A stretch of 32,611 nt of DNA from Prescottella defluvii (GTDB taxonomy: Bacteria > Actinomycetota > Actinomycetes > Mycobacteriales > Mycobacteriaceae), in assembly GCF_000738775.1 (NCBI RefSeq), contig NZ_JPOC01000053.1:1-32611 (forward strand). The letters run 5' to 3'. Of the stretch, positions 11,691-18,800 are shown piece by piece (positions within the stretch are counted from its first letter, which is position 1; every line of letters begins with the position of its first letter). Below the pieces are notes generated by a model. That model did no database searches and was not told where the DNA came from. It was given only the letters and a program-made list of their open reading frames with translations. A program made the translations under genes and the position numbers.

Positions 11691-11702
11691 TCTCAATTCA
11701 GA

Positions 11703-13412
11703 TTAGCTGATCGCCGTGTCAATTTTCACGACGCCGGACGGGCGCAGGACCGAAACACCGAACCGGCCCTCGACAAGGAGACGCTGAGCGTTCTGCTTGA
11801 AGTCGTCGCCAGCAGTGCCCCACTCGACCACCAGTCCGTGGGTGTCGGTATCTACCTTCACCGCGTCCAGGTCCAGCAGAACCGCCATCTTGATCGGCAA
11901 CGCAGTGGACACAGTGACCGGCACACCGTGCAGCTTGCGCGCGGCGCGGTCAACGGCAGTGTGCGCCAGGTCGAACGAACCGCTGGTGTTGCGGGCCAGT
12001 TCGAGGGCTTCCCAGTCGGTCGGGCTGAGGACGAACACGCCCGGCTTGCGGCCCTGCGTTTCCAGCGAGGTAATCGCCTTGCGTGTGGTTGTCACGAGGT
12101 CCGTAGCGAACGCCTGCACCAGGACGCCCGACGTGGCGAGAACGCCCGTCATGTTGTTGCCTGTGCCGTCGCCATTGAGAACCTGAGCCTCTACCGCCTG
12201 CCGCAGCCCGTCCAGCATCTCAGCGTTCAGGAAGTCGCCCAACGCCGCGTTGTCGAGCAAGGTGTAGCGGTTCACGCCCTCGGACAGGTGAGCGACAACG
12301 GACAGCTCGCCGTTGACGTTCTCAACCGTGAACTTCGATTCCGGCTTGTTGCCGGCCTTCCAGACGCCAGCGTTGTTCTCACGCACGGTCTGCCGCAGGT
12401 ACTGGTAGACCGGCGTGGTGTGCTGAGCGACCGCGAGCACGTCCAGGAACGACGTAGGCACCTTGTCCAGCTCAATCGGGGACTGAGACACCAGCGGCGT
12501 GCCGGTGACGGCTTCACCGGCAGTGGTAAGCGACTTCACGCCCCCTGCCTGCCCGAGCATCTGCCCCGCCAACTTGCTCGCAGCGTCCTTGGCCGACTTT
12601 CCACTCAACCCGAGAAAACGGCACTTGTTCACGCTCATACCTGACTTCTCCCCCTCGTTCACGACCGGCTCAACGCCCTTGCCCAGCTTCTCGACAGCGG
12701 CAACCAGCGCCTGTGAGTCGAGAGACGCCTTGATCTGCACGTTGCATTCCTCGACCTTGCCCAGCAGGTCGGACACCTCAAGGGCTTCCTCGTCGGTCAG
12801 TTCGACACCCGCGGCCTTGGCCCCGTCAACGATGCCCTGCATCTTGGCGACAGCCGCCGCCTTCTGTTCCTTGACGTTCATGACACCCTCGTTCTTCTTG
12901 GTGGTGACGCCCTGGTCACCCTTCACAGCTACAACCGACGTGGCACGGTTCGCGCCGATCGGGACAACGGAAACCTCGTGCAGATCAAGCTTTTTCAGGC
13001 TGACGTAGTTGCCCAGCTCTTCACTCTTGACCGGCTGGGAATCAAGCACGTCATAGGCGAAACTCAGGTTGTCCACCCGCTTGCCCTTGAGCATCCGGTG
13101 CACCTGCGCACCCTTGGGCGACTCAAGGTCGAGCTGACACAGCACCTTGAGGCCGTGCCCGTCCTCTTCCGCCTTGACGACGTGCCCGATATTGAAATCC
13201 GGGTCAGCCATGTTGTGCCCGAACAGCAGCGGAATAGGCGCACCCTTCGCAGCCCACGCATTGAGCGTTTCTGTGAAAGCGCCAGGTTCCACAACGTCCC
13301 CGTAGGAATCGACGTTGCCGAACACGCTGGCGTAGGCCACAAACTGCCCCTCGGCCAGTCCGTCGCCCGGCCCCGCCTTGAGCAGCGCCCCGCCGTGGTC
13401 CTTATGCGGCAT
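11703..13412 (-). CDS. prohead protease fused to HK97-type major capsid protein
   Basis: About 569 aa from ATG at 13412 (GAGGTGG upstream; an ATG at 13433 is also possible). The N-terminal 160 residues are a U35/S78 prohead protease: GHNM with H66, NLSFAY with S117 and DLHEVSVVPIGAN with E146. A helical linker (about 165-245, delta-like scaffold region) follows, then an HK97-fold capsid protein with a typical E-loop and P-domain pattern (VLNGDGTGNNMTGVL; LSPTDWEAL). Protease, scaffold and shell in one chain is known for some HK97-like phages. The start overlaps the portal stop by 11 nt. It is expected to form the element's own procapsid. Confidence 0.92.
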   Translation of the reverse strand: MPHKDHGGALLKAGPGDGLAEGQFVAYASVFGNVDSYGDVVEPGAFTETLNAWAAKGAPIPLLFGHNMADPDFNIGHVVKAEEDGHGLKVLCQLDLESPKGAQVHRMLKGKRVDNLSFAYDVLDSQPVKSEELGNYVSLKKLDLHEVSVVPIGANRATSVVAVKGDQGVTTKKNEGVMNVKEQKAAAVAKMQGIVDGAKAAGVELTDEEALEVSDLLGKVEECNVQIKASLDSQALVAAVEKLGKGVEPVVNEGEKSGMSVNKCRFLGLSGKSAKDAASKLAGQMLGQAGGVKSLTTAGEAVTGTPLVSQSPIELDKVPTSFLDVLAVAQHTTPVYQYLRQTVRENNAGVWKAGNKPESKFTVENVNGELSVVAHLSEGVNRYTLLDNAALGDFLNAEMLDGLRQAVEAQVLNGDGTGNNMTGVLATSGVLVQAFATDLVTTTRKAITSLETQGRKPGVFVLSPTDWEALELARNTSGSFDLAHTAVDRAARKLHGVPVTVSTALPIKMAVLLDLDAVKVDTDTHGLVVEWGTAGDDFKQNAQRLLVEGRFGVSVLRPSGVVKIDTAIS

Positions 13413-14655
13413 CGACTGCCACCTCTTCCCCATCGTCTACACCGGCACCTGAGTGGTTGCCGGCCATGTTCAACGGCATTGCGAGCACGTCCCCGCCCTC
13501 GACCGCAGGCAGGTTCAACTTGGCCCGCGCCTCGTTCGGCGTCATGTACGGAACGCCCGTGGCTGCACTGAGTACAGCGGCCTGTTCCTCGAACGAACCT
13601 TGCAGCTTCTCGCCAAGGTTGAACTCGACATAGACGCCCGCAGCGTCAGCGAAGCGCGGCACCAGGAACTCGTTCAGCCTGGCCTCGATCATCGCCAGAA
13701 TCGGCCCCAGAGTGTCGCCGTACAACATGCGCCGGAACTCACGAACATTCGCGTAGTTCGCGTTATCGAGCAGGCCCAACATGGTTGGGTTCACGTGGTA
13801 GACAGCGGCAACCGTTGTCAGCGCCAGCTTGGACGCCTCAACGTATTCCTCTTCCTTGGCTGAGAAGCCAACCCGCTTGAGTTCCATTCCGTCCTCAAGC
13901 ACAGGCGTACCGCCCGCACTCGAACCACGCACGCCAGACCAGACGCTAGACCACATGCGCTTGAACCGAGAACGAGCGTCATTCGACCACTGAGGCGCAT
14001 CCTTGGGGCGGGTTAGGTAAGTACCCACGCGCCCGCCACGTTCCCACAGCTGTTGCCGGAAACCCTGAGCATGTATCTGTTCCGCCAGGACCGCATTGAG
14101 CGCCTTGACCGGGCTTGATCCGATACGCGCGTCGGCAGGGTTCCAGCCGTGGAACACAAGCATGTTCTCGGCGCGCACCGCGACCGGCTCCGCGTCCTCG
14201 CTCAGCCTGACCAGATACGTGCCGACCTCGAACGCGGTTGACTCCTCAGTACCGACAACCCACCCGTTCGGCAGCGTCCGCAGCGAGAACCCGCCACCGT
14301 CTGCGGTTCGGTCCTCAACCATCACGTAAGCCACATCGAACAACGCCAGGTCAGCAACCACGCCGAACAAGAACTCGTAGCCCGTCTGAGACGCGTTCGG
14401 GCGATTGACCAGCGACGCCAACGGGTGATCCCGCAGCCGCTCACGTGAACCGTCAGCATCCCGCGTGAACGCATGTATCCCCAGCTGCGCGACATTCCGC
14501 GCCAGGAACGTAACCACCGTGCGCAAGTACGGCTGTTCCGCCCACAGCTGTTCCGGGCTGCGATACACCGCCTCGGTGCCCTCACCGACCATGACGCCCG
14601 CGTCATCGTCCAGGCTCACCGACCGCTTGGCCCCCTTGGACGTGAACAGCTTCAC
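13402..14655 (-). CDS. phage portal protein (HK97 family)
   Basis: A 417-aa portal, which forms the dodecameric ring at one capsid vertex for DNA entry. Typical features are an N-terminal clip/stem segment with LWAEQPYLRTVVTFLARNVA, SSPVKALNAVLAEQ, and the late motif NPTMLGLLDNANYANVREFRRMLYGDTLGP in the usual place for HK97-family portals. It ends in a disordered acidic tail. It starts at ATG 14655, overlapping the stop of the upstream gene by ATGA, and runs into the capsid gene, forming one tight operon. Confidence 0.92.
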   Translation of the reverse strand: MKLFTSKGAKRSVSLDDDAGVMVGEGTEAVYRSPEQLWAEQPYLRTVVTFLARNVAQLGIHAFTRDADGSRERLRDHPLASLVNRPNASQTGYEFLFGVVADLALFDVAYVMVEDRTADGGGFSLRTLPNGWVVGTEESTAFEVGTYLVRLSEDAEPVAVRAENMLVFHGWNPADARIGSSPVKALNAVLAEQIHAQGFRQQLWERGGRVGTYLTRPKDAPQWSNDARSRFKRMWSSVWSGVRGSSAGGTPVLEDGMELKRVGFSAKEEEYVEASKLALTTVAAVYHVNPTMLGLLDNANYANVREFRRMLYGDTLGPILAMIEARLNEFLVPRFADAAGVYVEFNLGEKLQGSFEEQAAVLSAATGVPYMTPNEARAKLNLPAVEGGDVLAMPLNMAGNHSGAGVDDGEEVAVDAA

Positions 14656-14999
14656 GCGTCCCCCTCAACTGCCTCAGCCACCGCCGCAACGACCGCAGCA
14701 AGACGCGCCCGTGACGCCGCCTGGTCAGCAAGCATCTGGTCACGTGCCGCAATACCGTCCCGGTACAGCCCGATTCGTTCCTCAATCGCGTCAGCCGCCC
14801 GTTCACGCCCTACGTCACCGACGTACGAATGGGCCAGCTCGAACGCAAGCGCAAAGAACAACGACTCAAGTCCGCCGTACTCCTCGAACGCCTCACGCAA
14901 TACCCCGTCATAGCGGCCCGTGTCGCCGTCCAGGTACGCAACCGCCAGTTCGCTTGCCCTGATCTGCGACTCAAGGCCAACTAGCACCTTGTCCGTCAT
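14652..14999 (-). CDS. hypothetical protein between small terminase and portal genes
   Basis: A 115-aa, mostly helical, acidic protein (MTDKVLVGLESQIRASELAV...). Both ends overlap neighbours by 4 nt (ATGA), so it is translated together with the packaging genes. No family is recognised. By position it may be a packaging or head accessory factor, but nothing in the sequence proves that. Confidence 0.7.
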   Translation of the reverse strand: MTDKVLVGLESQIRASELAVAYLDGDTGRYDGVLREAFEEYGGLESLFFALAFELAHSYVGDVGRERAADAIEERIGLYRDGIAARDQMLADQAASRARLAAVVAAVAEAVEGDA

Positions 15000-15277
15000 G
15001 CCGTCCCCTCTCCGATCCCCTGCACAGCCCGGCGCTGCCGAATCCCCGACAACGCCCCCGCAGTCACCACCTCGTCACCCACCGCCAAGTCCTTACGGCC
15101 CTGAGGCGTCAAACCAAGCGCGTTCAACAGCCGCAGGAACCCCGGCGACGGCTCACCGCCTTGCTTGTCGATCTGAGACGCCCACGACTTCGCCAACGCA
15201 ACCGCTGCACCGTCAGACGGACGCAGATGGTCAGCCGCTTCTATCGCGGCACCGACTGCCGCCCTCAATTCGCCCAT
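14996..15277 (-). CDS. small-terminase-like protein
   Basis: A 93-aa protein from ATG at 15277, with GAGG about 8 nt upstream. The N-terminal half (ELRAAVGAAIEAADHLRPSD...ALAKSWASQID) and the motif LRLLNALGLTPQGRKDL resemble the short helical small-terminase proteins of actinobacterial phages and phage-like elements. Such proteins recognise DNA for packaging, normally with a large terminase, which is absent here. It is the first gene of the packaging operon. Assignment rests on composition and position, so it is moderate. Confidence 0.5.
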   Translation of the reverse strand: MGELRAAVGAAIEAADHLRPSDGAAVALAKSWASQIDKQGGEPSPGFLRLLNALGLTPQGRKDLAVGDEVVTAGALSGIRQRRAVQGIGEGTA

Positions 15278-15293
15278 TCGGGCACCTCGTTTC

Positions 15294-15332
15294 AAGAAAA
15301 AAGTTCGGGGGGAGCGGATCACTCCCCGCCCG
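15294..15332 (-). terminator. intrinsic terminator directly before the packaging operon
   Basis: On the minus strand a GGGGAG/CTCCCC hairpin (extended outward by G-C pairs) is followed within a few nt by TTTTTT (15296-15301 region). It ends only about 18 nt before the ATG of the small-terminase-like gene. An upstream CCCCC stretch could pair with the same GGGG arm, an alternative fold that would prevent the terminator. Confidence 0.6.
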
Positions 15333-15544
15333 AAGGGGGCCAAGGATTGCACATTGCAGTGATTCCGACCGCCCCACCTACTCGTATTGCTGTCTCATTC
15401 GCTCTCTGAGCAACTTTCAGGGCTTGCCTGAGGGATTGCCTTAGGCTTACCGTCTTCAAGCAAATAGCGGTCGCTACCGCCGTAGCGTTGCCGCTTAGGT
15501 CTGATCCCCGGTTTGATTGGTGGATTCGTCCAGTCCACGCTTCC

Positions 15545-16249
15545 TCATTCCTGCCAGAGTCGCCCGCCCGCATTGCCCGATCTGGGCACGGCTTGAGGCT
15601 TTGGCTTTTCGCGCGCGAGCCAGCTTTCAAATGCCTTATCCCAGTCCTTGCGCACCCAACCGTTCTCAATGACGTAACTCTTGAAGTACGCGGCGACGGC
15701 TTCGAGGTCTAGGCATTTCTTCTGTGCTTGTTCTCGATGCTTGGCGTTGGGCTGCCAGTCGTCAGGAAGTGGTTCGGGCTTCTCGGTCCTCGCCACAGCT
15801 GTTGATGTTGTTGCAGGATCTGTTGGGGTGACACTGGTGACACCGGGCTTTGACACTGGTGACACCGGGCTAGCTGGGGCGGGTGTCATGGATGACACCG
15901 GGCTACCCGCACCGGGTGACACTGGTGACACCGGGATTTCGTGCCCTTCTGGATAGGTCAGGCGGTACTCACTGGCTATGCCGGCCTTGCCCGACTTCGC
16001 CCCTGACGCCACTTGCCCCAGCCACCCACGGGCCACGTTCTCGGCCAGGTTCCGCAACGCCTGACGCTTACTCAGGCCCGTACTAGCAACGATTCTTTCA
16101 ATGCCGGGATGGGCACCGTTGCCGTTGGCGTCCGTGTAATCCCAAACCACATAGGCGACCGATCTAACCGAACTGGGTACGTCCGACGCACCGTAGGCTT
16201 TATGCCATTCAAACTTGATGCTCAGCTTTCTTCGCCACCTTCTGACCAC
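15545..16249 (-). CDS. phage-type replication initiator (HTH + C-terminal DnaT-like region)
   Basis: About 234 aa if started at GTG 16249. The frame stays open to 16291, and the true start is unclear because the upstream gene ends at 16209. The N-terminal domain (about 10-95) carries a winged HTH of the type in phage replication proteins (HPGIERIVASTGLSKRQALRNL region). The middle is a Pro/Ser/Val/Thr linker with repeated SPVSP-like units. The C-terminal region (DDWQPNAKHREQAQ... AYFKSYVIENGW...DW..AF..WL) resembles the helicase-loader part of phage O/DnaT-like proteins. The linker DNA contains iteron-like repeats, as in lambda O. Confidence 0.65.
   Translation of the reverse strand: MVRRWRRKLSIKFEWHKAYGASDVPSSVRSVAYVVWDYTDANGNGAHPGIERIVASTGLSKRQALRNLAENVARGWLGQVASGAKSGKAGIASEYRLTYPEGHEIPVSPVSPGAGSPVSSMTPAPASPVSPVSKPGVTSVTPTDPATTSTAVARTEKPEPLPDDWQPNAKHREQAQKKCLDLEAVAAYFKSYVIENGWVRKDWDKAFESWLAREKPKPQAVPRSGNAGGRLWQE
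15829..15937. repeat. iteron-like direct repeats inside the replication gene
   Basis: Three near-identical copies of TGACACTGGTGACACCGGG occur at 15829, 15851 and 15917, and one degenerate copy ends near 15904. Spacings are about 22, 33 and 33 bp. They encode the linker of the replication protein and are candidates for its origin binding sites. Confidence 0.7.
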
Positions 16250-16427
16250 CCAGCCCACGCGCTTTTTCCTCATGCACGTCAATGGCGTCATTGAGCGTGT
16301 CGCGCAATTGGTATGCCTCAGATTCCGTCAGTTAAACCGGTGTTCCGTTGAATTCCTTATCGCGTAGCCGGAAACTTCTTCCGTCAGTGCGCTTGTTGAG
16401 GAATGCACAGAATCGTTCGTCGTTCAC
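16209..16427 (-). pseudogene. small 72-codon gene with in-frame TAA
   Basis: From GTG 16427 the frame reads NDERFCAFLNKRTDGRSF...EFNGTPV, then TAA (16332-16334), then continues in the same frame as LTESEAYQLRDTLNDAID...KKAEHQV to a stop at 16209. The part after TAA has no own start codon and looks like the standard continuation, so a GAA/CAA-to-TAA change is likely. The region after the stop overlaps the possible upstream starts of the replication gene. No function is known. Confidence 0.5.
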
Positions 16428-16476
16428 GCTATGTCTCAATTCTACGAAATGGCTTGCTCACGACAATTCACGCATG

Positions 16477-16731
16477 TCAGCGCCCTTTGAAGCCGGGGCA
16501 CGCGCGTTCTTCGTACCTGCGCACCATCTCGACCTCGCAGGCTGCCAGTGACTCGCGGTCGTACAGCCAGCCCTTAGACGTTCTGTGCGCCTTGACCTCG
16601 CCCGCGTACCGCCAACGCCTCAGGGTGCTTGCGCCGCGCTGTACGTACCGCAACGCCTGATCCTCGTTGAGCCATCGAGGGCGTCTCAGGTCAGGCGGCA
16701 ACAGGTAGTCGGGTTGGTCCTGCCACCTCAC
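16477..16731 (-). CDS. HTH protein, excisionase/MerR-like
   Basis: An 84-aa basic protein with a helix-turn-helix of the excisionase (HTH_17/MerR-like) type: WLNEDQALRYVQRGASTLRRW, then a wing with GWLYDRESLAACE. Such small proteins act as recombination directionality factors or regulators of integrative elements. It overlaps the upstream small gene by 4 nt (ATGA), so the pair is coupled. Which role it has cannot be told. Confidence 0.7.
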   Translation of the reverse strand: MRWQDQPDYLLPPDLRRPRWLNEDQALRYVQRGASTLRRWRYAGEVKAHRTSKGWLYDRESLAACEVEMVRRYEERACPGFKGR

Positions 16732-16934
16732 GCAGCAGCGACCAGCAACGCAGAGATACGGTCCCTCTGTTCCGGCGCGAGAGGCGGGGCCTGATCCACG
16801 ATCTTCCGCACGAACTCGGCGATGCGAGACTCGGCAAGCTCACGCTGCCTGTCGATCAGGTCTGACTTGTTCCATCGCTTTGCCGCAGCAGCTCGTCCGA
16901 CTGCACGACGAAGTTCCGGCGATTCTCCGGCCAT
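16728..16934 (-). CDS. small helical hypothetical protein
   Basis: 68 aa from ATG 16934, with TAAGGA 6 nt upstream. The N-terminus AGESPELRRAVGRAAAAKRWNKS is basic and the rest is amphipathic helix. It is the first gene of the control operon, right after the repeat region. The family is unknown; a DNA- or protein-binding role is only a guess. Confidence 0.65.
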   Translation of the reverse strand: MAGESPELRRAVGRAAAAKRWNKSDLIDRQRELAESRIAEFVRKIVDQAPPLAPEQRDRISALLVAAA

Positions 16935-16965
16935 GTTCAATCCTTAAGGTATGGAAATGAGGAAA

Positions 16966-16992
16966 GCCCCAACCCGACTAGCGGGTTGAGGC
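16966..16992 (-). terminator. hairpin upstream of control operon
   Basis: GCCCCAACCCG (16966-16976) pairs with CGGGTTGAGGC (16982-16992) with one mismatch. On the minus strand it is followed by TTTCCTC. It lies about 30 nt before the first control gene, so it could end integrase transcripts or act as an attenuator. Confidence 0.5.
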
Positions 16993-17006
16993 TTGGCGAC
17001 TGCGTG

Positions 17007-17161
17007 ATGCCGTGGCATTGACTACAAACAACGTTACTCACGCCCGTGCCACGGGCTAAGTGACTCAGGACACAGTTCCCGTAGGTAACTGCTTTATGCC
17101 GTGGCATTCACTAACAACAACGCTACTCAGGCCCGTGCCAGATCTAAGTGACTCAGGACTC
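17007..17161. repeat. two imperfect direct repeats of about 66 bp
   Basis: 17007-17073 and 17096-17161 are near copies. Each begins with the dyad ATGCCGTGGCAT and contains an ACTCA(C/G)GCCCGTGCCA block and TAAGTGACTCAGGAC. They lie in the only long gap of the control region, upstream of the minus-strand control operon, and are likely operator or origin sequences. Confidence 0.75.
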
Positions 17162-17179
17162 ACCGAGCGCGAGTGCGTC

Positions 17180-17213
17180 TGTTCCCTCTCCCTGTTCCCT
17201 TTCCCTGTTCCCT
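17180..17213. repeat. three 13-bp iterons in a pyrimidine tract
   Basis: TGTTCCCT occurs at 17180, 17193 and 17206, an exact 13-bp period. The stretch is almost pure pyrimidine on the plus strand. It lies beside the 66-bp repeats, near the integrase 3' end. Confidence 0.65.
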
Positions 17214-17285
17214 TTCCTACATGTCATTCGCTGCAAAGTGCGGCAAAATACATGCGCAATGTTCAGTCCGTGCAACAGCATCCAC

Positions 17286-18723
17286 TCACACAGCGACCTC
17301 GGCAACCTTCCAATCGACCTGCACACGTTCGACCAGGAGACCGCCGCCGGGTGCTCGCTGACCACTGCCCACAGGCAGCACAGTAACCGTCATGAGATGG
17401 TCGATGACCTTGCCTTTTAGGTCTGGCGATAGGCCAGCCCAAACCTCACCAACCCGTTCGCCACTGAGGGCTAGATTCGCCACAGGCGAAGTCTCACGCG
17501 CCGCCGCAAGCTGAGCGTCAATGCGCCCCAGGCGTTGTTGCAACTCTGCACTCCCGCGCGACAACTGCGAGCCGTCGATAGTGCCAGCGGCGAACAGGCC
17601 CGCGAGTTCATCCTTGCGCGCCTGCAAGCCGTCACGCTCAACTTGCAGCGCTGCCAGGTCGGGGCCGTCGCCTGACTCAAGCACCACCTTTGCGTCTTCA
17701 CGCGACAGCCGTTCGATCACCAACGCATCAACGAACTCGTCAAGCGCGTCCTTGCGCTGAGACAGGTGAGGGCTGGCCGAACACGAATACGCCTTGTAGG
17801 AGGTTTCCTTTGTCCGCCCCATCGTGAGGACACGCATGGTCGCGCTGCACTTGCCGCAACGGTAGACACCGCTCCCCTGGTGAGCGCGCTCGTAGGAAAC
17901 GCTCGTCCGTCGAGTCGGGTCGGCAATCACAGCCCGCAGCGCGTGCAAGGTGTCTACGTCAAAGATTGCCGGCCAAAGCGCCGGGCCAACGATCTTGCCG
18001 CCTTGCTCAATCAGTCCCGCGTTCCGTGCCCGCGTGAGCACCTTCCGAACACTCGTTGCAGTCCATGTCTCGGTGCCCCGCGCTGTCTTGATTCCTGCGC
18101 CCATCCATGCCAACGCTATCGACCTCAGGGATACGCCACTGAGCAGCTGTGCCGCTGCCTCACGGATAGCGTCAGCCTCGTCGGGCACCAGGTCCATTCC
18201 GCCGTCTGTGTACCCGAACGGTCGGGGTCCACCACGGAACTTTCCGGCAAGGGCCTGTTGCTGCTTGGCGCTCCGCACCCGCTCGGCCGACCGCTCTACC
18301 TCGTACCGAGCGATGCCAGCGAACATGGTTGCGTTCAGTCGCCCCGTTGGCGTTGACAGGTCGATCTTGCCCGCCTTGACCGTCCGAATGGTGACCTCAT
18401 GGTCCTCACACACCTGCACCAGTTCCGACAGGTCAGGAATAGACCGATACAGGCGGTCGGTGTGCCAGCTCAGCAATCCGCCAGTAGTTCCCGTGGCGAG
18501 TTCAGCCAGCATCGCCCGGTACTGAGGGCGCGGCTTCCGCCCGTACGCAGACGTGTCGTTGTCCACGAACACGCGCACCACGCCCCACCCAAGGTCTGCC
18601 GCGAGCTTCCTGCAATCGGCTTCCTGGCGTTCAACGCCCAGACCTTCACCAAGTCGGTCCTGCGAGATTCGGCAGTAGATAACAGCGTCCCCGGGTAAAC
18701 AGTCTATCTTGACTTTCCGTCAC
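17286..18723 (-). pseudogene. serine integrase of element 1, apparent frameshift near start
   Basis: A large serine recombinase of about 470 aa. The resolvase domain reads AVIYCRISQDRLGEGLGVERQ, with the nucleophilic serine in CRIS, then VDNDTSAY and SWHTDRLYRS. A recombinase domain, a zinc ribbon (CGKC...C) and a coiled-coil segment follow. In this frame there is no ATG, GTG or TTG between an in-frame TGA in the att core (18720-18722) and the catalytic serine. The first usable start (18581) would remove the serine. A GTG in the att core (18721-18723) is one base out of frame; deleting one G from the GGGG run at 18690-18693 would give an N-terminus of MTESQDRLFTRDAVIYCRIS. I read this as a frameshift or sequence error. 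Confidence 0.7.
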
Positions 18724-18727
18724 GACG
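18719..18727. repeat. attachment core, right end of element 1
   Basis: GTCACGACG is identical to 9739-9747. Element 1 lies to the left; the host DUF4244 middle piece lies to the right. Confidence 0.85.
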
Positions 18728-18774
18728 GTGTAGAGAATGGCGCCGAAGGCCGCGGCGGCGATGGTGCCGATGGC
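18728..18774 (-). pseudogene. DUF4244 pilin-like gene, middle piece
   Basis: On the minus strand this 47-bp stretch plus the flanking cores reads EYAIGTIAAAAFGAILYTVV, the hydrophobic core of DUF4244 proteins. It is host DNA stranded between the two integrase genes. With the pieces at 28771-28854 and 9675-9747 it forms one 67-codon frame. It shows that both elements entered the same gene at different sites. Confidence 0.93.
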
Positions 18775-18782
18775 GTACTCGG
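18775..18782. repeat. attachment core, left end of element 2
   Basis: GTACTCGG is identical to 28771-28778. The host middle piece lies to the left and element 2 begins to the right. Confidence 0.85.
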
Positions 18783-18800
18783 TAGGAGTAGTTTACATAC

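Larger units (their letters stand above)
9739..18727. mobile_element. element 1: about 9.0-kb capsid-encoding integrative element (putative phage satellite)
   Basis: It is bounded by 9-bp direct repeats GTCACGACG (9739-9747 and 18719-18727); removing one repeat and everything between restores the host reading frame. From right to left it carries a serine integrase, two small control proteins, a replication protein, a small-terminase-like protein, a portal and a protease-capsid fusion. A RelA/SpoT-type synthetase and a small protein on the plus strand lie at the far end. There is no large terminase, tail or lysis gene. It is too small and incomplete for an active phage but has an ordered module set, as in satellites; a decayed prophage is the alternative. 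Confidence 0.85.

Noticed and set aside
17286-18581. integrase 1 starting at GTG 18581
   Set aside because: This start would lack the YCRIS serine motif, which is present in the same frame upstream; a damaged start is the better reading.
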